A stretch of DNA of 40,269 nt, from positions 1 through 40,269 of the forward strand of contig AZLU01000118.1 in assembly GCA_002224055.1 (NCBI GenBank), given 5' to 3'. The translations under genes were made by a program, and so were the position numbers. Numbering within the stretch: position 1 is the stretch's first letter; each line of letters opens with the position of its first letter. This stretch comes from Pezizomycotina sp. ARF18 (taxonomy: Eukaryota > Ascomycota). The notes below the pieces were generated by a model. The model was not told where the DNA came from. It saw only the letters and a list, made by a program, of their open reading frames with translations, and searched no databases. Of this stretch, positions 23,295 to 35,980 are shown piece after piece.

Positions 23295-23957
23295 TAAAGG
23301 ACGTCTAATTTATGTCACAGTTGGCTTTCTCGTAAGATAACTGCCAAAAGAATTGATGATCGCTCTGGTTGAAGTTGTCTGTAATTCTTGCATTATAGGG
23401 GACTTTTATGTACAATAAAATATAACTTTGTAGAATTTATTCTGCGCTATGATAATGTGCATGATGAAGTAAAGGAGGAAGTTGTAAAAACGAATCTAAA
23501 GACTGAGAAGAACACTACTTTAAAAAACACCCGTAGTGGGACCGAACCGGCGAACTCGGCTTGACCCTTAAACAAAAGAAGGAGAGTAAAGACTATCGAC
23601 ATGAGAAGGAAAGTAACTAAAACGAACAGGATACTCAGAATGGAAAGAATGAAGACGACTAAAAAGGTACTTAATAATTAACAACCACATGAAAAATAAT
23701 TTAGAACCGCCAAACTGATAGAGAAAAAAACAGGTATTCAGCGTCAGGTAAAGGTAAACGGCACCAACAAGCAGGACCTGCGAAAACTCATTCATCCTCC
23801 CACTGCAAATGTAAGGTTTATATAATACAGTTCATCATTGCATACTCATTTGAAAGAGGGTAGGGGTATAAACGCCACGAGAAGAGTATTTAAGAGGGTT
23901 ATAACGGTAGAAAAGTAGGGAATGGTGGGAGAAAAAGGAAAACAAGGAAAGCGACTA
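23295..23957. other. Convergent 3' region, sulfurtransferase and kinesin-5
   Basis: AT-rich, no coding sequence supported. AATAAA-type words near 23415 could serve as a polyadenylation signal for the sulfurtransferase. The 75-codon minus-strand open frame at 23568-23795 has no recognisable features. Confidence 0.45.
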
Positions 23958-26900
23958 TCACGAAGACCTCTCAGCAGTTCGTCTCGTAGTCCTGCCTCCA
24001 AAATGCGACAGCATTGCGTTCTCTCGTCCGGTCGGCGTATAGGAGGAAGCTGCTCTAGTCACTCTCCAATCTTTGATTCCAACTGTTGCTTCTTCGCCGG
24101 TGGTCCTTCTATGATATTGTCTATAGACGATTTGAGCTCCGACATGACGTTGTATTTGACGTTTTCTTCTATAGGAGTTGCTACCGTGAGGTCATCGGAC
24201 TCCTGGCTCAGCTCGGGACTTTGAGGGTAAGTAGCGAGCATCTTGTTGACGTCAGTGTCCTTGTCCGCCAACGCTGGCCGAGGCTGTTGCCTGTAAGCTA
24301 GTAGAATGTCTTCGTGTGCTGCGTGCGCGGAAGAGTCCTGGGATAGTCGTATTCCCGCTTCCTCGGGTGAGAGAAGTAGGAACATACTTTCGGAACATGG
24401 TCTCCTTGACTTGGTCTCTGAGGCTAGCCAAGTTTGAGCATTGACTAGACGATGCTGGCTCATGCGTAGCCTTGTTTCCTTCAACTTCCGACACTAATTC
24501 TGAACTGATCGTGGACACATCCTCCTTGACGGTTTCAACTTCCTTCTTCGACTCGGCGGAAGATTTATGAATATGGTCCACCAACGAGTCAAGCGACGTA
24601 GCTTGCGCGTCATGATGGCGCTCGTTGCTCTGGCGTGCTCTGGTGACAAACTCATCCAGAGATTGGAGTTTGGTCGAGACGTCAGCCATTTGGCATCCAC
24701 CAAGTTGACCGTTTGCGCGTGTATCGCGTTGGCGGTTGTCTGGATTTTGCCATTGTGCTGTTCAGCAAGCTAAAAAGTAGAAGGTTCCCTCATGTTAGTT
24801 TAATGTCTTCCAAAGAAATAGATATATAAAACCATTGGAGACTAACCGAATAGTCAGATTGCAGTTGCTTCTTAATGTTGTCCCTGGTCTGTCCCATTTG
24901 CGTCCTATGGCTATCTTCCGCTTCTGTCCAGTCGTTGAGGTTTGAAGTAATACCTCCGAAACGTAGTTGAGGGTATCCCTGAGACATTGATCTCAGATTG
25001 GACGGCGTTGAGTTTCGTAGTCAAGCGCTTCTCCTGGTCAAGAGCGGTAGCATTGATGAGAGAAGTCATCTGCTGGATCAAATTCTGCCTTCAGCATTAG
25101 ACTTTTCACGTTCCTCTTTCACAACGTTATCCAAACTCTGCGCCGCTGACTCCTTCGCCGCCACTGCCTCGCGAATTGCCTTCTCCATCTGCTCTTTTAG
25201 GTTGTTAGCCTTCTTGATTTGCTGAGAAGATGTCGGTTGTTTTCGTCAAAGGCCGTTTTGATCTCCCGTCCAAGAGTGGTGTAAGAGGTTCGGAGCTATA
25301 TAGTTCCATGTCAGTATTATATATCGGGTACGAGTGAGAAACAATGATATGGCTTACCTCGTTGTTGAACAATTCAAGCTCCCGAACAACGTCACCCGCG
25401 ATTCTTTCTGACGCCTGGCCGAGGCTTTGCATGCCTTCGCCAACCTTTGCCCTGACGTCGTCTCTGAGAGTCTTGATCTCCTCCAGGACAGAATTCATTT
25501 CATTGGTTGCATTGCGGCTTTCGGTCGCATGGCTCTGCTTCAGGGTATCAAACTTGGCAAGTCTTGACTCGAGGTTGGAATAGAACTGATCCAATTCTCG
25601 GATTCTGTCCTGGCAAACGCTTCCATCTTCGATTTCAGCACATCGGCAACGCGAGATTGCTCGGTAGCGAAATGCGAAATTTGGCCCTCAACCATTTGCG
25701 TCACGCTTGCGACTTGCTGTTGTACCTTCATCCAGGTCTCCGAATTTTCCAGGTCAAGATTTTCTTTGCGGTTAATCTTCGAGTGGAGTTCACCCACGTC
25801 AGTTACGGTAGTTGTAACAGTAGACAAGAGCTCGTTGCCCAGGGAGTCAAGGGTGGCTTCGGTAGCTTGGTGAGCTTCACGCAGGACAGTCTCCTCCTCT
25901 AGTTCTTGCTTGGTAGTGCTCAATTCATGCTCCTTGATAGATAGCGTCTCTTTTGTCTCATCAAGGACCTTGGTCTGCTCCTCAAATTCTCTTTTCTGGT
26001 CTGTGAACGTTTTTGTGATCATCTCCAACTTTTCTCTGGCACTCCGGAGCTGGCCTTCTAAGGCGTTCTTCTTGCGTTCATCCTCTTCGGTGCGGATTTT
26101 ATAGCTTTGATTCTCCGTCGTTAGTTGGTCGTAGTGTTCGCTCGTAAGGTAGACTCCGTGCTTTTGCCTCGTTGCCGAAAGGTCCGCTTTCAGTCTTTCA
26201 ATCTCGAGAATATATTCACTTATCAGTGCCTTCTTCGATAGCAGGTGGTTGACTTGCGGTTTGTTCTGGATATTCTTGGCTTTGGCGGCGTAGTTGAGGG
26301 TAGACATAGTTTCCTCAAGATTAATTTTCGCGGGGAAACGGTTGCGATGATGCAGGTCTTAGTTCTGCCTCCAAGGGAATCTTGCAGAGCCTCGTAAGTT
26401 TCGACTCTCTGTATGGAATATGCTGGGCCTTGTCGACTAAATTGTTGATAACCCTCCCAAGCGTCAACAAGCTCTGATTGATCATTCCAGCTTCTCGTGC
26501 CCGTTTTTCTTGTGCGCCAGAGCGCCCAATGTTTTCAGAGCCCGCGAGATCAACCAGATTCAATTTCCCACTCCTTATGTAATCCTCTCCGTCCGGCGCA
26601 GGTTCTTTCACGTAAACCGTGATGGTAAACACGGTATGACTTCTGCTGCTAAGGTCGTTGCATTTCGTGGCAGCAACTTGGCGCTTGTGGCTTCCTTCTT
26701 GGAGGAGTTTGACCCCTTCGGAAGCAGTCCTGATGTATCCTTCTTCCATACCCTGGATGACGATACCCTTTTTAGTAGAGTCCTCGAAGAGCTTTATGTT
26801 AACGCTATCATCGGTGGAGAGGAGATCGCGTAGTTCTTCATTGTAGAGTTCGATAAAAGAGCACTTGACAGTATACTCTGTTGATTCGTTTTCGAGTTTG

Positions 26901-27609
26901 TGGAAAAGCTTGTACAAGCATCTGGGTATGATACCGGCGTTATCGGCGTACGCGCCCAGATAATCATCCATATCGCCAGACATGGTATACGTCTTTCCGT
27001 CCCGGTTTGGCCGTACGCGAAAATCGTGCAGTTGTAGCCGGAAAGCATCTATACAATTCACCCGTTAGATTGACATCAAAAGCCGCAGGAAAGAATATAT
27101 ATATATATATAACTTACTTCCCCTAAGATCGGCTGAACAACTTCGTCGTAGATCATACTCTGATCTGCCTCCGGGCCAAAGACCTTATCGAAAGTATACG
27201 TCTTGTTGCTCATAGGCAGAGGGCCCATCGCCATCTCGACCTCCTTTCCGACGGGTCCACCGGGACATGACAATATCACTTCACTACTTTCCCGAATCTC
27301 CCTCTCCGATCGTCCACGGCACCGAACCACAACTTGTACGTTTGTCTCGTCGAAAGCCCTCTCATCATCTCTGATTTTTCTCTGCCCTGTTGGCGATGTA
27401 GGAACTCTGTTCGAGCGCGAGGATTTTACCGATCCGGTTGGCGACGCAGCACGCTTCGCCGCAACCGCGGGGTTCATGTAAGCCGGACCATGGCTTGATG
27501 CCTGTCCAGCGCGGGAAGAGGGGCGCGAGACAGATGACGCTCTCAGGGTAGAAGCATTGCTAGGTTTTGTCGAGGCCCTTCCTCTCAGGCGGCTTCTTTC
27601 GCCCGACAT
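23958..27609 (-). CDS. bimC: Kinesin-5 mitotic motor (BimC/Cut7/Eg5 family)
   Basis: Plus-end-directed tetrameric kinesin that slides antiparallel microtubules to build the spindle. Start 27609 (MSGERSRLRGRASTKPSNAS) gives a Ser/Arg-rich head. The motor begins at NVQVVVRCRGRS and continues TYTFDKVFGPEADQSMIYDE. After a 59-nt intron (27059-27117) come GYNCTIFAYGQTGT and the P-loop, switch I NDLSSRSHTVF, switch II LVDLAGSENIGRSGA, NQSLLTLGRVINNLVD and IPYRESKLTRLLQDSLGG. The neck and a long coiled coil (about 23960-26300) follow, with introns at 25296-25357 and 24770-24846. The tail ends GRENAMLSHFGGRTTRR plus TAERSS, stop 23958-23960, after a frame change near 24065. About 1,150 residues, as expected. 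One G is missing in the P-loop codons (G run at 26997-26998); other frame changes occur near 26375, 25600, 25230, 25080, 24995 and 24370. Confidence 0.96.
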
Positions 27610-28293
27610 TAAGAATGAGCAACGCCGGATGCGATATTAATAGCTGTAATACTACAATTCCTTCGAACTCCTTTTCAAATTTTGTTTACTTTTTTCTTTT
27701 TTTTTTTTCTTTTTTTTTTGATGGTTGAACAAGAATAATATAGACGCGAGGAAGCGTAGTAGAATGGGGGTAAAGGATGTATAGTCTTCGCTTTGAGGTT
27801 TTGTCTTTCTCGAAGATGTGACAGAGGTGTCGTGATGTTCAAGATGGGAATGAGATGGAGGGGGGGATACAATAAAAAATATATATACATATACTTTTAA
27901 GGTAGTAGTTTTTTTTTTATTATTTTTTTATTTTATTTATTATTTCTTTTATTTCTTTTATTTGTTGTGATTTTTACTTTTGTGGTTGTTTTCAAATCAG
28001 GAAAATTAATAGAATAAAATTAGACGACTTTTTTTTCGTGCTGTTGCTGTGGCAACCCTCGGCGCCGCACCACCAAAAGAAAGCCGGTAAGGCGTCCAAA
28101 GAAAAGACCCTTCTTTTTAATTCTTCTGATCAGAGGGGCCTTTCTATCTCGGTTTATATTATTATTTACTTCAAGTATTTATTTATTTATTTATTTACTT
28201 TGATGATCAAATTCTTCTATTTAAACTGACCACCCCAGACACCCCATCGAGCTGCAGCTCTATATCCAGTCTAGCCTTCCAAAGCTATAATCT
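27610..28293. other. Spacer between kinesin-5 start and TyrRS end
   Basis: No gene supported. It holds the kinesin promoter (pyrimidine-rich T/C run at about 27689-27720 on +) and the TyrRS 3' flank, with a TTTA microsatellite. Confidence 0.5.
28173..28198. repeat. (TTTA)n microsatellite
   Basis: About five TTTA units near the 3' end of the TyrRS gene. Confidence 0.8.
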
Positions 28294-30153
28294 TTACCTT
28301 GCTCTCCCTACCCTAATGACCAGGATGGAGTTCTCCACAAGCATGCTCTCCTCCACCAGCATATTCGGATCGGTGACCTTGCGACCATCCAACCCAGATA
28401 AAATCCACCACCTTTTATTATCTGGTCAGCTGCGGATCTCGATGCTGTAGCATCCGATAGCTTCGCAACCTTTGATAATGGTACGCCACGACCTCACTTC
28501 TCTTCAGCCGCTTGAAATACAACGGCTCGTTCATAAAGTACTTCTTCAGATCTTCCGCACTGAAATTCACGTCCGACGAACCTGGAGGGCTGAACAGCAG
28601 AGAAGACTGCTTCATCGCAGCATCCGCCTGTTCCTCGCCGTGAACCATAGAAACGATTTCGGAAGCTAGAAGCCGCTGAGCCGTCCGCTTTTCGGGTTCC
28701 TTTGAGTGATCTGCCACCGCTGCTTCAATATCCGTCAATGAGAGTAGCGTGAACAACTTGAGATACTTTCCTACGTCCTCGTCCGTGGTTTGTATCAAGT
28801 ACTGTGCGGCCACACACGTTAGCAAGTTGTCCTTTTTTTTTTTTTTTTACTTTCGACAGAACATAGCACTGGTCTCTAGATTTAATTAGGTGCCGAACCT
28901 GATACAGTTGAAGAGGGTCGTCATGTCTTCTTTCAGCCAGATCGCATTTCCAGCGGATTTTCCGTACTTCTCTCCAGAAGATGTCACCAGCAGAGGCACT
29001 GTCAGTCCCAACGGGGCATTTTCCACGATGGCCCCCTCGCCTTGCGAGCCGGGTGATATCATCCTCTGAATCAGGTCTATGCCAGCAGTGATATTCCCCA
29101 CTGGTCACCGCCTCCAACCTGAAGCCTACAGGACTCGGTCTTGTACAGGTGCCAGAAGTCAAACGATTGCAGCAGTTGATACGAGAACTCCCAAAGCTGA
29201 TTCCATCGCCGCTATTCATTCGCGATTTCACACTGATTGGATATGTCGCCTTAGCAAGCCTTTACTAGTCTTTCGCAAGTTGGTACAAGACATACCTGTC
29301 TCTGGCGAGCATTTGTCCAACGCGCACCCGCGGACCCACGATTTCGAAGAATTCTTGTGCGGACATTTTTCCCAGCCAGGTTTTGTTGTTCATTATCTGC
29401 AAGTTACCGACGGCATCCTCGCGATAACCTTTTGCGAACGCATATTTGCCTGCACGTGAAACATATTCCGCAGTGTTTCCGTCAACGAGCTGACTTTTTC
29501 CGTGCGAGCCTTCTCCGTGTCCAACTGACGTTCCGTATCTCGTCCTGAAGGGTCTCCAACTGATGCTGTCGCTTCGCCAACCTATTCTCAGAACTTTCTT
29601 GTTACTGCTGTGCATTCCTCTTCTTCTTCGGGTCGTTTTGCAGTGCTGTGTTTGATGTTTTGCATGATGGGTGTTTTTTCAGTTCGCACCAACAGTATCG
29701 TCTTATGACCGTGTAACCAGAAGTGAAGCAACGGCATGAAGGCAACCAGGTTTCCCAAATGCGGCGAAGGAGCAGTAGGATCTACTCCAGCATAGACACC
29801 TACTTTCTCCTTAGCAATTTCTTTCTCGAAATTGTCGGTGCCGCTAGATACATATACGAGTAGTTATTATATTAGAATCGATTGGCTCGTTGGCTTTGCA
29901 ATTTCAAGTAACAATATTATTCTTACCCTGATACGTTGTCTATAAGCCCTCTCTCTTTGAGGCTCTTATATGCGGAGTCCGTACGGCTCGCGTCCGTACT
30001 GACACCTCGACGTTGACCATGCGTCTGCGTCGTCGTGCGCGCAGAAGATATTCGGTGTATGCACGTCAGTGAATGAGCGCTCTGGAAAGTTTTCACGGTC
30101 CGACAGATGCGCATCAGCGCCATACTACCGCGAATACAATTCGCAGCAGCCAT
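28294..30153 (-). CDS. MSY1: Mitochondrial tyrosyl-tRNA synthetase
   Basis: Class I synthetase that charges mitochondrial tRNA-Tyr. The start at 30153 opens a basic presequence ([20 protein letters not shown]). After an intron, [20 protein letters not shown] supplies the HIGH-like [36 protein letters not shown] and [11 protein letters not shown] follow, then an intron (donor GTATGT, acceptor CAATCAG). Next come [35 protein letters not shown] and the KMSKS-like loop [14 protein letters not shown] near 28950-28990. After an intron with an unusual GTTCGG donor and an internal A run come [16 protein letters not shown] and [15 protein letters not shown]. The S4-like RNA-binding tail has [22 protein letters not shown] and [10 protein letters not shown], stop 28294-28296. 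Frame changes near 29700, 29610, 29500, 29187, 29096, 28910 and 28455; that at 29096-29099 is in a G run within the invariant GGDQWG. Confidence 0.95.
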
Positions 30154-31259
30154 GATCTCGGCTTCTTGTCGGCGCTCGTTATGCCGTGCCCGGTGGTGAA
30201 ATTGTTCAATGCGAGACTGAGGCACAAAGTTAAGAAGCGCGGAATCGGTATTTGGGCTCTAGGACTTAGTAGGAAGTGAGAGTTTTCGGCTAAGAGATTT
30301 TCCCACAGCCAGATTAAAAAACATCGCACAGTTCTACTTACTACCTAACCGTATATTATTAAAAACAATACTCAACATTTACAGTATGAAGAGATAAAAT
30401 TGTCCGTGGCTCAAACATAAAAGCCTTTATACCTAGACAACAATGTCTAATGCTCCGTATATTAAATATTTTGGCCAACAACAGGCTTCCGGCGGCGTCA
30501 TGAAGGGCTGCTCAGACTCCCTAAGAGCGGGGTAATCTAGCATGAAAGCGTGTCGTTACCAATTCCAGCCCCTCTCTATTTCAATCAAGCTCACTAAAAA
30601 CGACGGGCTCATGACCGTTAATGGACCTTCCTTAAAACTTCAAAAAGCAACACCTGACAACATGGCCAGGTTTTAATCTTGAGGAGCAAAGAGAATGGCC
30701 TGGGCATTTTGAGAACATTACTCATCTCCTCTTCTTCTCCAAGCACGCAGTAGTTTTCCAGCTCAGGAGAAACGAAGCGTAGCAGGAATACCTCTTTCAG
30801 CTCGAGTTTCAGGCCCAGGAAGTTGAGATGCTTAAGAGAGTTCTAAATTGGACATCCGACGAGGACGGAACGCCATAGTTCTTTGCTGGCGTTTCAAAGG
30901 TAATCATTTTACACCTATATGCAAGAAACGATTCTGCAAGCAAATATAGTCTGAACTACACGGCTTTGCTAGTCTTCTAAAGTTTAACAGAGATGGAAGA
31001 TCCGGTTTGAAAGCAAATGGGTTCAGACAAGAACAACAGACCTTATTAGTTCGGAAACAGGGCCATTTTAGCTAAAAGTTCTTAAATATCCAGCTCGGAA
31101 TCGGCTATGCGGATCACTCTAGATCCACACTTCGGGGCATTACAGTGCTAGATCAGCTCGGTTCAAGGCCGGTATGGAGATTGCCGACTTTGAAAGCTGG
31201 AGGCTTGAATATTAGAGATTGTCATTTGAACGGATACTGATGCTATTGTATCTAGATTC
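30154..31259. other. Divergent region between TyrRS and GH36 genes
   Basis: About 1.1 kb that should hold both promoters and possibly the first exon of the GH36 gene, whose N-terminus I could not place. No other gene is supported. Confidence 0.5.
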
Positions 31260-34200
31260 GGTTCACAGCCCTTGTGGAATTTCAAGGACAAACTGAGTAA
31301 CTCATGTAACATTGCTCTCTGGCATGGCAATCCACAAACAAATGATTGGACCGAAACCGCTTTCAAGGAGGTTGAGAACACTGATGGTCTCGTGGTTAGC
31401 TCCTGTACCACGAAAAACCTATAAGTGGTCCGTGTTGAAAGCTAATCGAAGGTTTAGCATATTCACGGCCAAGAGAGCAAACCAAGCTCGAATTATAAGT
31501 TTTAACTCTGGATCTTCCCTACGAAGGCTCTGCTCCACTCCAGTATACATTGAAATATCGGCTTTCCCAACGGAATGACTGGACATGGAGCGGAAAAGGA
31601 AAAGGCGAGAATGACGGCCGGATCATTTTCAGGATGTCCGAGCAGAATCGCGAGCCTTCGGTAGACATCAGCGAGCTCTTCTCCAACGTAGACGCGAGTA
31701 TAACATTTCAAAAGGTGTCGAGCGATGTCAGCTATACTGCCGTCTGGATGTTGGAATACCTGCCCCGGCGTCAACAATGGTTGATACGGTGCTTGGCTTA
31801 CCCGCCAAGATGGAACGCTTTCTGGCGCCGAGGATCAATCCGTGGCCGTGGATGGCACCCGAGCACGGAAGGGACAAGTTCCACGTGGGGAACAATTCTT
31901 ATATGCTCGCCTTCATCCGCTCTGACGGGTTGAATGTTGTAGTGTTACCGTTTTCGGGATCGGAGGATTGCGTTACCTACCTTGGCTCCGATGACAGCGG
32001 TAACGTTCTTGTAAAGGGGAGGAATGACGGAGCGGTAGATGCGACTTTCCGCTGTATAATATCGACCGGTTACAATTTCCAACGTGCTGTCGATGCTGCG
32101 TTCTACAGAGCGAAAACTATATTGTACAACGCGCGTGACCTTAAGATACAAGAGGAAGAAAAATCTAAATCACTGTCGCGCTCGGATAGGTGGATCGACG
32201 GTTTGGGTTATTGCACTTGGAATGGCATAGGTCCAGACCTTACCGAGGACAAGATAGTGAATACTTTGAAGGACCTGGAAACGACTGGGGTAAAGAGTAC
32301 GCGTAGTCCAAGATATATCGTATGAATCCTTCCAACGGTACTGAAAACTGACCACATCTTCTATAGTATCTACCCTTATCATTGATGACAATTGGCAATC
32401 GTTGGTGAGTACTGGGAACTATTGTACTGGATATCGTTAATATTTTGCTTCTAAGAATTTGATGGAAAGCTGATTCTGCCATCCAGGATAATCGTCGATG
32501 GGTCCGGTTCGAAGCGAATAAAGAAGGATTTCCAAATGGTTTAAAGGGTTTGTCGAAAATAATCAAGACAACTTTCCATATGTTCAAAATATCGCAGTAT
32601 GGCATACACTGGTAAGTGCAATGTTTATAAGGCGTTTTCGTCTCTTTTTACCTCCGGCTGTTAACAACGAAAATAGTTCGGTTATTGGGACTGTATTGCA
32701 CCGGGGTGACATCGATAAGACCTACAAATGCGTGGATGTCAATAGGACATCTCATGTGTTCATAGCGCAAGGCAAATCAGTGAGGGATGTAGATGTTCAA
32801 GATACGGTCCGCGTTGTTGACTCGAGTGATATCGGCAAGGTCTATGAAGATTTCTATAAGTGAGTCGCTTGTCTGAGAGACATTATATATTCGCATATTT
32901 GGAGAAAATCGTTACGGATATTTATCAAAATCTAGGTTCTTATCAGAAAGCGGGATGGACGGTGTCAAGTGCGACGATGAATGCTTCTGTGACGAGATCG
33001 GCTCGCCAGCAGACCGAGCACGTCTTACGAAGCCTTATCAAGATGCACTAAGAGCCAGCGGCACAAAATACTTCGGACATAAAATCATATATTGCATGGC
33101 GCATATTCCGAACGTAATGTTTCATTCTCTATTACTTCGCGACAGGCGTTCCGTCTTGTTCAGGAACTCGGATGGTAAGTCAAAACATGATTCCCACACA
33201 ATGACCTTCCAGATATTAAATTTATGTCATTGACATTGTTCTTTCCTTCTGTTTCGTTATAAGACTTCTTCCCTCAGATTCCGGATTCCCACACATGGCA
33301 TGTTTTCACGAACGCCTTGAACAACATCTACACGGAACATCTCAACGCATATCCCGATTGGGACATGTTCCAATCTAACGTCGGTGAGAATATTTCTAAG
33401 GATGTAACTAAAGGTGAGTCTTACGGGGCTTTACACGCTGTGGCGCGGTGTATATCTGGCGGGCCGATCTACATCACGGATTCCCTCGGAGGACACGACG
33501 TGAGCGTCCTAAATCAGATGGTAGCGCCGTCCCCAGCCGGCTACTCCGTGACTCTGAGACCGAGCACCACGGCACTCCCGTCTAATCCCTACAACGGGTA
33601 CAACGACAACAAGCTGCTCGCGTCAACAACTTCTACGGCTCCGGTAAAGATGGGACATCGCTGATGGCGATCTTGAACATCTCCAAGCAGCCGTTATCGG
33701 AGATGCTATCCTTCGGCGAATTTAGAGGGTCACATCCGGACGTCGAGTACCTAGTGCGGGCGTGCAGATCCGGTGATATCTTCGGTGGCAAAACGAGGGA
33801 CGATAATTCCAGTATCGCGATTCACCTGCCTGAGGTTGGCTGGGAGTTGTTCAGCGCTGTGCCGCTGCAGAGCCTTCCGTCGAGACGAAGAGTACGATGA
33901 AGATTTGTACATTCGGTCTCTTAGGCCAGATAACTGGAGCGTGTGCTGTTACGGCCACGGACTTCAAGGTTCAGAAAAACGGCGAATAACGTACGAGGTT
34001 AAGCTGAAGGCTTTGGGTACCCTAGGTAAAAAGAAACCCCAATGTTTCCTAATATATAAGCTAGCTTATCCTGTCTCCTCTTCTATACTGATCCCGTTTA
34101 ATATCTCTATAGGTATATGGTTCTCAGACCTCCAACGTATATCGATAGACGACATCCTCGTCTGCATCGATGACGAAGCCGTGCTCAATCTGTCATAACC

Positions 34201-34316
34201 ATCACCAAACTACTAGAAATCGATATCCTCAGTGCTGGACCGAGATAAACAAAGAAAAGGACTACTACTCCAGCTCGACCGAGGACGTTATGGTAAAGAT
34301 TGTTTTCAAATACTGA
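31260..34316 (+). CDS. Raffinose-synthase/Sip1-type glycoside hydrolase, GH36
   Basis: Fungal member of the raffinose synthase/seed imbibition family, probably an alpha-galactosidase or galactosyl transferase on raffinose-type sugars; the true substrate is unknown. The first readable block follows a likely splice acceptor at 31259: IRFTALVEFQGQTE, IALWHGNPQTNDWTE. Then come LPYEGSAPLQYTLKYRLSQR, LGLPAKMERFLAPRINPWPW, NSYMLAFIRSDGLNVVVLPF and DGLGYCTWNGIGPDLTE. Family core motifs follow: STLIIDDNWQS, GFPNGLKGLSKIIK, GYWDCIAP, the putative nucleophile Asp in MDGVKCDDE near 32955-32985, AHIPNVMFHSLLLRD, DSHTWHVFTNALNNIY and HAVARCISGGPIYITDSLGG. C-terminal blocks are NNFYGSGKDG, LKALGTLG and WFSDLQRISIDDI, then WTEINKEKDYYSSS, stop 34314-34316. 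At least six short introns. Frame changes near 31420, 31775, 32285, 32704, 33645, 33880 and 34190-34240. Confidence 0.9.
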
Positions 34317-35088
34317 TCGTTTCTGAAACACATGAATACATTATTTATCTCTTAGCAGCCTTTTGAAGCGATACCGTTTCAGTAGACTAGATCTATCGAT
34401 TGCTAGAACGGATACCATTTGTATTAAAACTCTATTAGAGATTTTATGTATATATCGCTTATCGTGAGCATTGTGAAATCGAAAATGAAACGTAGTACTC
34501 AAGGAAGATATAACGATGGATAACCCAGTTGCCTCTATTCTTATAATTTTCGTGTTCATCGATATATACTATTTATTCTTAATAGCCGGATGTCGACCGA
34601 ACTTAATATATATTTCGTACCTGGCTAAAATAGAGCGATTAATTATAATAACTATATTTTTTCTACATTTCCAGCCAATATCGTCGAGTGGCTTTCATGC
34701 TATAGTAGCTGGCATTACAAACTACTGAGGTATTTCGTTTTAACAACCCATTCGTCTTGTGACTTCGATCCATCAACTCAAAAAGAGCTTACATGCTCCC
34801 AGTAAAATGGAAACCATTATCAAATAATCGTGATCATGCATTATCTCCTAATCCTATACGAAACCTTAATGAATCCATTTGTCGCTAAAGTAGATTTTTT
34901 TTTTTCTCTCTTTGAGTTTATAAAACGTTATGCGCCGAGTACAGAAACAAGAGCAAACTACGAGGAGATCGATCTTTATGTAAAGTCGGCCGTGATTGAT
35001 TACTTGCTAAAAAAAAGAAAAGAAGAAAGAAAGCTATCCTGTGAATAATAATTAAATACAGTTCCGCCAAGGAATCCCTTTTTGTGGG

Positions 35089-35100
35089 TCACGTGATTGG
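35089..35100. promoter_or_regulatory. TCACGTGA palindrome abutting inverted CCAAT
   Basis: TCACGTGA is the bHLH (Cbf1/Pho4-type) half-site palindrome. It runs directly into ATTGG, the reverse of CCAAT. The pair is common in fungal promoters, yet no gene is recognised within 700 bp on either side. Functional assignment is inference. Confidence 0.4.
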
Positions 35101-35957
35101 CTCTTTTCAGTACCTAATATTTTACGTATTCGCCTATCTCTACGGGGTGAATTCAGAATAAAACGCCTATAGTTACGTGGTATCTAAACGGGTCCTTTTG
35201 TGAGCTTGTAATTCTAAATTTTGAAAAAAAAAAAATTTTTTTTTCTCTCCTGTCCCCACTTGCGCGATATTGGGAGAAGTCAAAACATGCAAAAAAAAAG
35301 TGTAGAATATAAGTAATAAAATTTCCCCGGAATATTACCAGGCTGTGACCGTAATTATTTCCTATTTGCGATTGGTTTGAGAGCATCCATCCTCCTAGAA
35401 TCCAGCGAGTTAAGTATAGTTTTTGTTTATCTCCGATCTTTTAAAGGAAAACTTTGAAAGACAGAAGGAAAGTAGAGCAAGACGACCTGGAGACATGAAA
35501 AGGATTTCGATTTAGGAGATACTGCCAATGGAACCGGAAACGGACTTATATCCAAACTTATATACGAAACATACATAAATTCTGTCCATGTTAGTTTTGA
35601 GCGAGATCGATTCTAAACAAATACTTGGTACTCTCAATTTTTGGATAGGAAAGAGAATTCGTCTCGGAGCTCGGTAAATCTTCTCGTTAACGCAAGGGTT
35701 CACTCGTTCATGCATTGTGGATCAAATTGGTTGGCTCAAATAGCCCTTGATTATCTGACTCGGGATCGCGAATTTCTCGCATTTTTTGTTGTTGTCCATG
35801 AATAAGGATCTTCATGCAACAAAAAAAATAAAAGAAAGAGACGGGGAAGAAGAAGAACAAGAATTGAAGGGTTATAGGACTTCTCTACAGCTCACTAGCA
35901 GGGCGATTAATTTGCTGGCAGTATATCTCCAAGTGCTTGCACTGCGCAGCCCCCCCC

Positions 35958-35980
35958 AAAAAAAAAAAAAAAAAAAAAAA
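35958..35980. repeat. Poly(A) tract after a C8 run
   Basis: Eight C then about 23 A. Confidence 0.9.

Noticed and set aside
30527-30532. CreA/Mig1-like GCGGGG hexamer upstream of the GH36 gene
   Set aside because: A single degenerate six-base match in 1.1 kb is expected by chance; no second site was seen.
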